The notes beneath the pieces were generated by a model. The model was not told where the DNA came from and made no database searches. It saw only the letters and a list, made by a program, of their open reading frames with translations. Below, in pieces: positions 1 through 7,459 of a DNA stretch of 64,000 nt. The DNA comes from Commensalibacter papalotli. Its GTDB lineage: Bacteria > Pseudomonadota > Alphaproteobacteria > Acetobacterales > Acetobacteraceae. Position 1 is the first letter of the stretch, and every line of letters starts with the position of its first letter. Made by a program: the position numbers and the translations under genes. The DNA is taken from the NCBI RefSeq assembly GCF_947179115.1, contig NZ_CAMXCI010000001.1:310001-374000 (forward strand). The letters run 5' to 3'.

Positions 1-1250
1 TTTTTACTTGCAACTTGATGTGCAAGTTGGCGTGTAGGTTCTAAAATCTGAGTATCAGCAATAAGTTGATGAATAATACTAGATTCAGACTTTTTATTGT
101 CTGGATTATATATATGGTTAATGGCTTCTGTCGTTGTATGAAGATCTTTGGCTAAATCAGCTAAAGAGGTTTTAGATAATAATAAACCGTCACCATCCGT
201 ATCTCCAATTAACAAAGGAACAGGATAGAAATCTCCTTTAACATATGCTTCTTCAAGAGATTGAGTTAATAAGGTTTGATCAATAATTAATCCTGCAAAT
301 AAATTAGGCTGCAAATTTTGTATATTTAAATCATCAATTATATAATCTGTTGGTAAAGATCTAAGCTCTTGTAAGGCATCAACACCACTACTTAAAATAT
401 GATGCTTTTGTGCAAAATTAATTCCTATTGCTTCAGCTTGATTTTGGGGGGTAAGAGGGAATGCTTTGGAATGCCCTGTTCCAGATTGAATAATTGCTTT
501 GTCAAATAAACCTTTGGCATCAGTAATAGTCATCAACGAAATAATGGAGGCCCCTCCAGCAGATTCTCCAAAAACAGTTACATTATTGCTGTCCCCACCA
601 AAGGATATAATATTATTTTTTACCCATTTTAAAGCTGCTATTTGATCCATTAAGCCATAATTAGCCCATTGATCTTCTTCACTCTCTTGCTTTAAAGCAG
701 GGTGAGCAAAAAAACCAAAACGTCCCAAACGATAATTAAAACTGACTACAACAATTCCTTGTTGAGCAAGAGCAGACGGATTATAAATTTCCAAAGAGCT
801 GCCACCAGAAACAAATGCGCCACCATGTATCCATACCATAACAGGATATAAATGTTGATCCTGTGGATGATCAAAAAACGCTTTGGGTGCCCAAATATTT
901 AAATATAAACAATCTTCACTAGTGTTTTTTAAAGCTGGATCAGTATCCCAACTAGTCGCCTTTTGACTGCAAATTGGAGCAAACCGTGTCGTTTCTTTTA
1001 TACCTTGCCATTTTTGAACAGGCTGTGGAGGTAACCATCTAAAAGATTGAACTGGGGGACTAGCATACGGAACCCCTTTAAAAATAACTAAATTTCTATC
1101 AAAAATCCCTTGGATTTTACCTTGATTTTGTAATGAAATCACAGGAGCATTTTTTGATTCTATTTGAGGAGTATCAGCGAAAGATCCAGACATTGTTATG
1201 TATAAAGTTCCGGTAAAAAGTAATGATCGCAATAGAAAAGAAAAGCACAT
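1..1250 (-). CDS. Secreted type B carboxylesterase, C-terminus cut by window edge
   Basis: Alpha/beta hydrolase of the carboxylesterase type B family, predicted to hydrolyse carboxylic esters in the periplasm or outside the cell. The gene reads leftward from an ATG at 1250 and runs off the window, so about 416 residues are visible and the C-terminus is missing. The N-terminus (MCFSFLLRSLLFTGTLYI...SFADT) looks like a signal peptide. An oxyanion-hole HGGAF segment and the nucleophile elbow GESAGG (Ser near residue 230) are both present, as is the EDCLYLNIW motif typical of the family. The natural substrate cannot be told from sequence. The catalytic His, and probably the acidic residue, would lie near or beyond the window edge. 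Confidence 0.85.
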   Translation of the reverse strand, partial: MCFSFLLRSLLFTGTLYITMSGSFADTPQIESKNAPVISLQNQGKIQGIFDRNLVIFKGVPYASPPVQSFRWLPPQPVQKWQGIKETTRFAPICSQKATSWDTDPALKNTSEDCLYLNIWAPKAFFDHPQDQHLYPVMVWIHGGAFVSGGSSLEIYNPSALAQQGIVVVSFNYRLGRFGFFAHPALKQESEEDQWANYGLMDQIAALKWVKNNIISFGGDSNNVTVFGESAGGASIISLMTITDAKGLFDKAIIQSGTGHSKAFPLTPQNQAEAIGINFAQKHHILSSGVDALQELRSLPTDYIIDDLNIQNLQPNLFAGLIIDQTLLTQSLEEAYVKGDFYPVPLLIGDTDGDGLLLSKTSLADLAKDLHTTTEAINHIYNPDNKKSESSIIHQLIADTQILEPTRQLAHQVASK

Positions 1251-1449
1251 TGAGATAGTCTTTGAAAAAATAGCGAGTAATGCTTTATCCCTATAGATAA
1301 GCATTATAAAAATAAAGTGCTTTTAATGAAAGTGGTAAAAATACAACCCTATTTGTATATATATTGTAACATGTTTAATATTCATACACTACCGAGTTAT
1401 TTATTGTAAAAATCTATGACAGATAATTTAAATAGAAGGTCATTGATAA

Positions 1450-2142
1450 ATGCGTAAATATAGCTTTTATAAATTAATTACCATTGGCACAACTTGTGTC
1501 ATGTTATCTGCTTGCTCTGCGACCAATAACCCTAATTTAACGCCTGAACAAAACAGACAAAATCAGCGCAATGCTCAGTATAATAATACAATGGGAACAG
1601 GTGCCATAGCAGGTACAGCATTAGGTGCATTGGTGGGTGGTCTTGCTGGAGGTAAAAAAGGATTGTTAATTGGTTCATTAAGTGGCGCAGCTTTGGGAAC
1701 TGGTACGGGATACATGGTTGCTGAACGTAACCAAAATCAACAAATGACCGAGGATCAGTTAAATCAACAAATTGCGGCTGCACATCAAATCGCTTTGACA
1801 GCGCAATCAGATGCACAGCAAGCAGCACAACAAGTGGATGCTGCCCAAAAACAATTGGCAACATTAAACCAACAAATCGCATCTAAAAAAATCTCAACAA
1901 CACAATATAAACGCCAATTAACGAAAATTCAAAAAACTTCTACTGATTTGAATAGTAAGATTAATTATTACTCAGAGCAAAGTCGTCAAATGCATCAATA
2001 TGCGACATTATCCAAAGATCCCCGATTTACTCAAGAAGCACAACAAACAGACGATGCGATTAATCGTTTAAAGTATGCTGAAAACGTATTGGCCACTGGA
2101 ATGGGGGCTCAGCCAACTGGTTATAGCCAAACAAGAGGGTAA
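1450..2142 (+). CDS. Glycine-zipper lipoprotein with coiled-coil tail
   Basis: Predicted outer-membrane lipoprotein of 230 residues, function unknown. A lipobox (LSAC, Cys 22) ends a short signal peptide. Residues about 49-90 form a glycine zipper of repeated GxxxG spacing (GTGAIAGTALGALVGG), the kind of segment that packs as a membrane hairpin in Gly-zipper 2TM lipoproteins. The rest is Gln/Ala-rich and heptad-like, suggesting a long coiled coil (about 98-200). The next gene starts two bases after its stop and also encodes a lipoprotein with a coiled coil, so the two are probably translated together and may act as a pair in the envelope. No enzymatic motif is visible. Confidence 0.8.
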   Translation: MRKYSFYKLITIGTTCVMLSACSATNNPNLTPEQNRQNQRNAQYNNTMGTGAIAGTALGALVGGLAGGKKGLLIGSLSGAALGTGTGYMVAERNQNQQMTEDQLNQQIAAAHQIALTAQSDAQQAAQQVDAAQKQLATLNQQIASKKISTTQYKRQLTKIQKTSTDLNSKINYYSEQSRQMHQYATLSKDPRFTQEAQQTDDAINRLKYAENVLATGMGAQPTGYSQTRG

Positions 2143-2143
2143 A

Positions 2144-2611
2144 ATGATAAAGTCTTTTCGTTTTTTCTTGCCATTGACAGGAATATTGTTGTTAGCAGGC
2201 TGCTCTTCTACGCAAGATTGTAATCCAGATCAGGCTGGTTTTTTTTCAGGTATTGGATGTTCTGTAGGAGGAGGATATCAAAACCGTACTCAAAATTTGC
2301 AAACTCAATTGGGTTCCGAAAAGCAAAATGCCGCGCAAAAACAACAGCAAGCTCAGCAATCATATCAACAGGCCAATCAACTCCAAGACAGTATTGCACA
2401 ACGCAGAAATGAGTTGAGTAAGATTGATAGCCAAGCATGGGCCGCGCGTCAAAAATTACAGCAAGCCAAAGCAAACCATTCTTTGACATCCAAAGAGTTG
2501 CAATCAAAAGAAAAGCAATTAGCAGCTTATAATGCAAAACGTGCCAAGGTATCAACTGATCCTTCAGCGCAAGATCTCAATGCATTATCTAATATTTTAG
2601 GTAATATGTAG
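2144..2611 (+). CDS. Small coiled-coil lipoprotein
   Basis: Predicted lipoprotein of 155 residues. The start chosen is the ATG at 2144, directly after the upstream stop: it has a purine-rich site (AGAGGG) in front and gives a clean lipoprotein signal (MIKSFRFFLPLTGILLLAGC, Cys 20). An upstream in-frame start at 2075 would lie inside the previous gene and spoil the signal peptide. The mature N-terminus holds a short Cys/Gly-rich stretch (CNPDQAGFFSGIGC), followed by about 100 residues of Gln/Ala/Lys-rich coiled coil. A strong hairpin follows the stop. The function is unknown. Pairing with the preceding Gly-zipper lipoprotein suggests a joint structural role in the envelope, which is an inference from gene order only. 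Confidence 0.8.
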   Translation: MIKSFRFFLPLTGILLLAGCSSTQDCNPDQAGFFSGIGCSVGGGYQNRTQNLQTQLGSEKQNAAQKQQQAQQSYQQANQLQDSIAQRRNELSKIDSQAWAARQKLQQAKANHSLTSKELQSKEKQLAAYNAKRAKVSTDPSAQDLNALSNILGNM

Positions 2612-2619
2612 ATACAAAA

Positions 2620-2655
2620 ATAGCTCTTTTATAACTATAAAAGAGCTATTTATAT
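2620..2655 (+). terminator. Hairpin terminator after lipoprotein pair
   Basis: A perfect 14-base inverted repeat (2620-2633 with 2636-2649) around a tiny loop, followed by an AT-rich stretch. It lies 8 bases after the lipoprotein stop and probably ends that transcript. The DoxX-like gene reads toward it from the other side, so it may work in both directions. Confidence 0.75.
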
Positions 2656-2675
2656 CTTAATTGGAAAATTTATAA

Positions 2676-3017
2676 TTAATTTTTACAATTTTTAGAAAAT
2701 AGAATTGAAAGAGCAGCAAAGATTCCCAAGCCATCAATTGCTAATTCTTGTTTTCTATTATGTTTTAATCCAGTGATTAATAGACATAATGCAGAGGCAG
2801 CCAATAATAAAGCACCTAGTTTTGAAGTTTTTTTACAGCTGAGCAAAGCAGCACCAGCAATTTGTGCACCACCAATTGTCTTCATATTAGACTGAGTCCA
2901 ATTTAGTTGTGAAAATCTTTTTTCTTGAATTTCAATACCCATAACTTTGCTGATTCCGCATGCGGCAAATCCCAGCCCAACAAGGGTACGCCATATTTTC
3001 TTACAAGGCTTAGCCAT
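2676..3017 (-). CDS. Small DoxX-like membrane protein
   Basis: Predicted inner-membrane protein of 113 residues. Three or four hydrophobic segments are visible (about 9-28, 47-60, 67-84, 92-107). The opening RTLVGLGFAACGISKVMG and the following GGAQIAGAALL resemble the DoxX/DUF4267-like four-helix fold, where the first helix carries a conserved G...K. The family assignment is from memory of that pattern and is only moderate. It is a single gene facing the lipoprotein pair, with its own purine-rich site upstream (AAAAGGAG). No catalytic role can be deduced. Confidence 0.6.
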   Translation of the reverse strand: MAKPCKKIWRTLVGLGFAACGISKVMGIEIQEKRFSQLNWTQSNMKTIGGAQIAGAALLSCKKTSKLGALLLAASALCLLITGLKHNRKQELAIDGLGIFAALSILFSKNCKN

Positions 3018-3157
3018 TTTAAACTCCTTTTAAAATCATAATTTCAGTATAAGGTTTCTTATTTAAAAAGTTAATATAAAAATTATGTTATTTGAAATAT
3101 TCAACCTTAAAAGTGTTATTTCTAGGGCAATTATTAAAATAACATTTGTATTTTATA

Positions 3158-4186
3158 TTATGCAATTGCTTGTTTTAACGCGGCGGTCATATCGGTTGTG
3201 GATGCGTTTCCACCAAGGTCTTTGGTACGGATTTTATCGTGTACTACAACTTTTTCAATGGCTGATTCGATCCGTTTTGCCAGATCTTCACGTTTAACAT
3301 GCTCTAACATCATTGCTGAGGCACGTAATACAGCAAGAGGGTTAGCCATATTTTTCCCAGCGATATCAGGGGCTGAACCATGAACAGCTTCGAACATAGC
3401 AGCTTTTTCACCAATATTAGCACCAGGAGGCATTCCTAAACCACCAATCAACCCAGAGGTTAAATCAGAAAGAATATCCCCAAATAAATTCGTAGTAACA
3501 ATAACATCATAAGTTTCAGGTTTAATCACTAATTCCATAGCACACGCATCAACAATACGTTCCTCGCAAGCAATTTTACCTTCGTATTCTTTGGCAACTT
3601 TGCGACCTTCCTCAAGGAATAAACCACAAAGCTCTTTTAAAATATTAGCTTTATGAACTAAAGTTACTTTTTTACGGCCATGTAGCACAGCATAATCAAA
3701 TGCATATTTTACAATGCGGCGGCATTCTTTTCTGGATGTATATCCTGTACAAGTCGCAATCGCTTTTTGATCATCATCAACAGGAATATAATGTTCCATA
3801 GCAGCGTAAAACCCTTCAAGGTTTTCACGAACTAAAACAATATCTACATTTTCAAAACGTCCACCAGGAATCAAAGTGTGAGTTGGACGGACATTGGCAT
3901 AAAGGCCAAATTCTTTGCGTAAAGTTACATTAATAGAACGAAATCCTTTACCAACAGGTGTTGTCAAAGGGCCTTTTAAAGCCAAACCAGTTTTATGAAT
4001 ACTGTCTATGGTTTGTTGAGGAAGAGGCTCTCCTGATGCATCAACAGCAGCCATGCCTGCTAATTGTTTATCCCATTGAAATGGCGCTTTAATTGTTTCT
4101 AAAATCTCAAGCGTAGATTTAATAATTTCTGGGCCAATACCATCGCCAGGAATAAGGGTTACGGGAATTAAATTAGCATTAGACAT
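3158..4186 (-). CDS. NAD-type isocitrate dehydrogenase (isocitrate/isopropylmalate DH family)
   Basis: Beta-decarboxylating dehydrogenase of 342 residues, expected to oxidise isocitrate to 2-oxoglutarate in the TCA cycle. The N-terminus has IPGDGIGPE. The substrate loop is SINVTLR (Ser 84, Asn 86, Arg 90), the catalytic Lys lies in HKANI (Lys 179), and the metal-binding Asp 237 and Asp 241 are in NLFGDILSD. The cofactor loop HGSAPDIAG (269-277) has Asp 274 and Ile 275 where NADP-specific E. coli isocitrate dehydrogenase has Lys and Tyr, which indicates NAD use. The length fits the short homo-oligomeric NAD type. A homoisocitrate or tartrate dehydrogenase relative is possible, but the substrate loop favours isocitrate. 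It appears to be transcribed alone. Confidence 0.85.
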   Translation of the reverse strand: MSNANLIPVTLIPGDGIGPEIIKSTLEILETIKAPFQWDKQLAGMAAVDASGEPLPQQTIDSIHKTGLALKGPLTTPVGKGFRSINVTLRKEFGLYANVRPTHTLIPGGRFENVDIVLVRENLEGFYAAMEHYIPVDDDQKAIATCTGYTSRKECRRIVKYAFDYAVLHGRKKVTLVHKANILKELCGLFLEEGRKVAKEYEGKIACEERIVDACAMELVIKPETYDVIVTTNLFGDILSDLTSGLIGGLGMPPGANIGEKAAMFEAVHGSAPDIAGKNMANPLAVLRASAMMLEHVKREDLAKRIESAIEKVVVHDKIRTKDLGGNASTTDMTAALKQAIA

Positions 4187-4268
4187 TTAAAATTTCCTTT
4201 AAATAAAGTTCAACATGACTGTGTTTTAATTATATTATAAAGTTTTTTATAAAATAGAAAAGGAACAA

Positions 4269-6026
4269 CTATGTTACAGGCGCACACGCGCTTTGCAACC
4301 ATTGTTGCTCTTCGATATCAAGATAGGGCGAAATCGTCTTGTGAACTTTTTGATGATACTGATTAAGCCAATTTTTTTCAGTTGGAGATAAATGCTCGGT
4401 TGCAATTAAATTGAGATCAAATGGCACCAAAGTCAAAGGCTCAAATTGCAAGAAATTATCAAATGAAGCCGTGGTTACCAGCAAAAGATTTTCTAAACGA
4501 ATTCCATATTGTCCCGAAAGATAATATCCAGGCTCGTTGGAAATAATCATACCAGCCTCTAAAGGCACAGGAAAAGGGATAGAGGAAATACGGCAAGGAC
4601 CTTCATGAACAGATAAATAACTTCCAACACCATGTCCTGTACCATGGTCGTAATCAAGCCCTTGTTGCCACAAAGCATATCTGGCCAAAACGTCAAGACG
4701 ACTTCCTGTTGTTCCTTGTGGAAATACAGCAGCAGAAATAGCAATATGCCCTTGTAATACGCGTGTTGTAGCTTCTTTTACAGACATTGGAGCAATATTG
4801 TTACCAAGCCATATAGTACGGGTAATATCGGTCGTACCATCAAGATATTGGCCACCACTATCGATTAAGTAAGTTTGATTTTCTTTCAGTATTGAGCAAT
4901 TCTCTGGGGTTGCATGATAATGAATAATGGCACCATTGGCCCCAACCCCTGAAATAGCAGGAAAACTTTCTTCTTTATAAAATATATCTCCAGACTCTTG
5001 GCGGAAAGCATTAAGTTTACTTGCAACCTCAACTTCACTTTGACCAATACCGTATTTTTCTAACCAATATAAAAATCGACACATTGCTACCCCATCTCGA
5101 ATATGGGCTTGTCGTGCGCCATCTTGTTCTGTTTTATTTTTACAAGCTTTAAGGGCAATACAAGGATTGTTACGTTTATTAATAGTGACGTTATATTGTT
5201 CTAGGGTTTGTATAAACCAAACTGGCGTTTGGATGGGGTCTAATGCTATGGCTTTGTTACTAAAGCCAGCAAGATCATTTTCCAATTCTTTATGAGATTT
5301 TAAAAGAATATTGTCACCGAGAAACTCGGATAAACCCTCTGTGTATTGAGAAGGTTCTGCGTATAAAAAAACATGATCTTGTTGAATAATTGCAAAAACC
5401 AAAGGAATAGGCGTATAGGGAACATCACTTCCTCTGATATTTAACAGCCAACAGATAGAAGCTGGGTCGCAAAGAATAAAAGCATTTTGTTGGTTTTTAA
5501 TAAGCTCTTGTTGTAAATTATTAATCTTTTCTTGATGATCTTGTCCTGAAAAACGCTCTTCATGAGGAGTAATCGGTTTATTCGGAGGGGTTGGTTGATC
5601 AATCCAAATAGCATCAATTAAATTTTGAGGTATAGGAACCATGGTGATTAAAGAGTGCTCAAAGGCTTTTAAATCTCTTTCACTCATTAATTTAGGGTCA
5701 TATCCCACACGAGTTATATTTGCGTTTTGCTCTGCAATCCATTGACTGGGACGGTGCATAGAGATATGAAAATTTTCCCAACAAGTTTCATCCAGCTCTT
5801 GTTGCATTTGTAAAATATAACGGCCATCGGAAAATACTGCTGCTTTGTTTTCAAGAATAACTGCGATGCCAGCACTTCCTGTAAAGCCAGTTAACCATGA
5901 CAAGCGCTCGGCATATGGCGCAACATATTCATTTAAAAACTCATCTCCGCGTTGAATGATAAACCCATCTAGGTTTTGTTGTTTTAGAATAGAGCGGAGT
6001 TGCGTAAGCTTTTGTATTGGTGTCAT
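4269..6026 (-). CDS. pepP: Xaa-Pro aminopeptidase (M24B, three-domain form)
   Basis: Cytoplasmic metallo-aminopeptidase that removes an N-terminal residue preceding proline. It is 585 residues, matching the long three-domain aminopeptidase P form: two creatinase-like N-terminal domains (about 1-300), the pita-bread M24 catalytic domain (about 305-520) and a short C-terminal M24 extension. The five metal ligands can be placed at Asp 389, Asp 400 (DGTTD), His 465 (GHGVG), Glu 498 (NEPG) and Glu 512 (RLEN), with the 11-residue Asp-Asp spacing of the family. It is the last gene of a leftward run after pcrA, prmA and the acetyltransferase, 24 bases after the acetyltransferase stop. Confidence 0.93.
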   Translation of the reverse strand: MTPIQKLTQLRSILKQQNLDGFIIQRGDEFLNEYVAPYAERLSWLTGFTGSAGIAVILENKAAVFSDGRYILQMQQELDETCWENFHISMHRPSQWIAEQNANITRVGYDPKLMSERDLKAFEHSLITMVPIPQNLIDAIWIDQPTPPNKPITPHEERFSGQDHQEKINNLQQELIKNQQNAFILCDPASICWLLNIRGSDVPYTPIPLVFAIIQQDHVFLYAEPSQYTEGLSEFLGDNILLKSHKELENDLAGFSNKAIALDPIQTPVWFIQTLEQYNVTINKRNNPCIALKACKNKTEQDGARQAHIRDGVAMCRFLYWLEKYGIGQSEVEVASKLNAFRQESGDIFYKEESFPAISGVGANGAIIHYHATPENCSILKENQTYLIDSGGQYLDGTTDITRTIWLGNNIAPMSVKEATTRVLQGHIAISAAVFPQGTTGSRLDVLARYALWQQGLDYDHGTGHGVGSYLSVHEGPCRISSIPFPVPLEAGMIISNEPGYYLSGQYGIRLENLLLVTTASFDNFLQFEPLTLVPFDLNLIATEHLSPTEKNWLNQYHQKVHKTISPYLDIEEQQWLQSACAPVT

Positions 6027-6050
6027 GAATTCAGTGTTTTCCTAAAGAAA

Positions 6051-6557
6051 TTAAAGATCAGCTTTTAAAATTTTATACATAAAAAGTAGATTTAACCATT
6101 GATCGAATTTAACACCTGTTTGAGGTAGAACGCCACCATGTTTAAAATTAAACCATTCATGTAAGCGAATAGAAGCAGTATTACCCTCTGTAATGGCCGC
6201 AATCATTGTATGGACATGATGATTTTGTGCATAAGAGATGAGGTTTTTTAACAAAGCTTTACCAACACCCTTGCCCTGAGCTTTGGGAGAGATATAAACA
6301 GAATGTTCAACCGTATGTTTATAACCGTCATAAGGTCTAAATGAACCATAAGAGGCAAACCCTAATACTTTTTGAGTTTCATCAACAGCTACTAGGACAG
6401 GATAGTTTGCTTTTTCACGAGCTTCAAACCACTGAACTTGCTCTTGATAAGTTCTGGGGATGGTCATCCAAAAAGCAGTACCATTAATAATTTCATTATT
6501 GGTAATTTCTAAAATATCACGTAGATCAGAATGAATGGCGTGGCGAATATTAATCAT
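6051..6557 (-). CDS. GNAT N-acetyltransferase, phosphinothricin acetyltransferase-like
   Basis: Acetyl-CoA dependent N-acetyltransferase of 168 residues, resembling the PAT/MddA (YncA) group that acetylates methionine sulfoximine and phosphinothricin-type amino acids. Family marks are IRHAIHSDL at the N-terminus, EHSVYISPKAQGKGVGKALL (the acetyl-CoA loop Q/RxxGxG/A at about 94-100), and the NTASIRLHEWFNFKHGG stretch near the C-terminus. The start codon overlaps the prmA stop by four bases (6554-6557), so the two are translationally coupled. The real substrate in this organism is unknown; modified amino acids are the family norm. Confidence 0.85.
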   Translation of the reverse strand: MINIRHAIHSDLRDILEITNNEIINGTAFWMTIPRTYQEQVQWFEAREKANYPVLVAVDETQKVLGFASYGSFRPYDGYKHTVEHSVYISPKAQGKGVGKALLKNLISYAQNHHVHTMIAAITEGNTASIRLHEWFNFKHGGVLPQTGVKFDQWLNLLFMYKILKADL

Positions 6558-7459
6558 GATGTTGTCGGTTTGTATAAAATTAATGCAGCCCAGCTGCCTT
6601 GAATAATTTTTTCTTGTAGTTTTAGTCCTTGGCGTTGATGTGCAATCAATACCATCGGAATTTGTGTTGCCAGTAATCCAGATAAAATTACTTTACCACC
6701 AGGTGCAAGGTTTTTAGCAAGGTCTTTGGCCATTTTACACAAAGGGCGGGCTAAAATATTAGCAAAAACCAAATCAAAAGGTGCTTTTTTACGAATAGAA
6801 GGCGATAACCATCCGTTTCCATGCTCACATATAACCAGATTTCTTAATCCATTACGAATAACATTCTGTTTAGCTGCTCTGACTGACCAAGGTTCGATAT
6901 CCACCGCCAAGACTTTTTTGTTTAATAATGCCCCAGCACCCATAGCCAAAATTCCAGAGCCACAGCCTAAATCTAGAATACGTTTGGGTTTGCTATGTGC
7001 AATTTTTTCCAATGCAATTAAACACCCTCGAGTTGACCCATGTTCGCCTGAACCAAAAGCAACCCCAGCATCTAATGTTAATACAAGATGTGAAGGTGTA
7101 GGCGTATCATCAAGATGAGTGCCGCGAATGATAAAGCGTTTACCAATGACTTGCTCAGGAAAAGCCTCATAGGTTCTGGCAAGCCATCCATCACTTTCGG
7201 TTGCTTTTCTGTGTAATTCAGGGGATATGCCCGAGATACTATTTGCCAATGTTAAGGCATTGGCCAGTTCTTCTTCGCCATAGCCAACATCCTTAATGCC
7301 TTCTAAACGCCAAATATTTTTGTCAGAATCTTCTTCGAATATACCCACCGTTGGGCATATGGTTCCTAGTGCATTTTCAAAGATTTCCACATGTTCTTCG
7401 GGAACAACTACGGAAATGGTTTCAAGGGCGGTTGCGTGTCTTTTTGTTTTTAATGTCAT
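6554..7459 (-). CDS. prmA: Ribosomal protein L11 methyltransferase
   Basis: S-adenosylmethionine dependent methyltransferase that methylates ribosomal protein L11, 301 residues. The SAM-binding motif I is ILDLGCGSGILAMGAGALL (about 158-176), and the catalytic-site motif FANILARPL follows (about 231-239). The upstream segment LDAGVAFGSGEHGSTRGCL matches the conserved PrmA FGTGxHxTT loop, with small substitutions. It overlaps the stop of pcrA upstream (7456-7459) and the start of the acetyltransferase downstream (6554-6557) by four bases each, so three genes are chained by ATGA-type overlaps. Confidence 0.93.
   Translation of the reverse strand: MTLKTKRHATALETISVVVPEEHVEIFENALGTICPTVGIFEEDSDKNIWRLEGIKDVGYGEEELANALTLANSISGISPELHRKATESDGWLARTYEAFPEQVIGKRFIIRGTHLDDTPTPSHLVLTLDAGVAFGSGEHGSTRGCLIALEKIAHSKPKRILDLGCGSGILAMGAGALLNKKVLAVDIEPWSVRAAKQNVIRNGLRNLVICEHGNGWLSPSIRKKAPFDLVFANILARPLCKMAKDLAKNLAPGGKVILSGLLATQIPMVLIAHQRQGLKLQEKIIQGSWAALILYKPTTS

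Noticed and set aside
3085..3297. Open frame of 70 codons overlapping the isocitrate dehydrogenase gene
   Set aside because: Half of it is antisense to a well-supported gene, and the remainder is AT-rich sequence with no signal.
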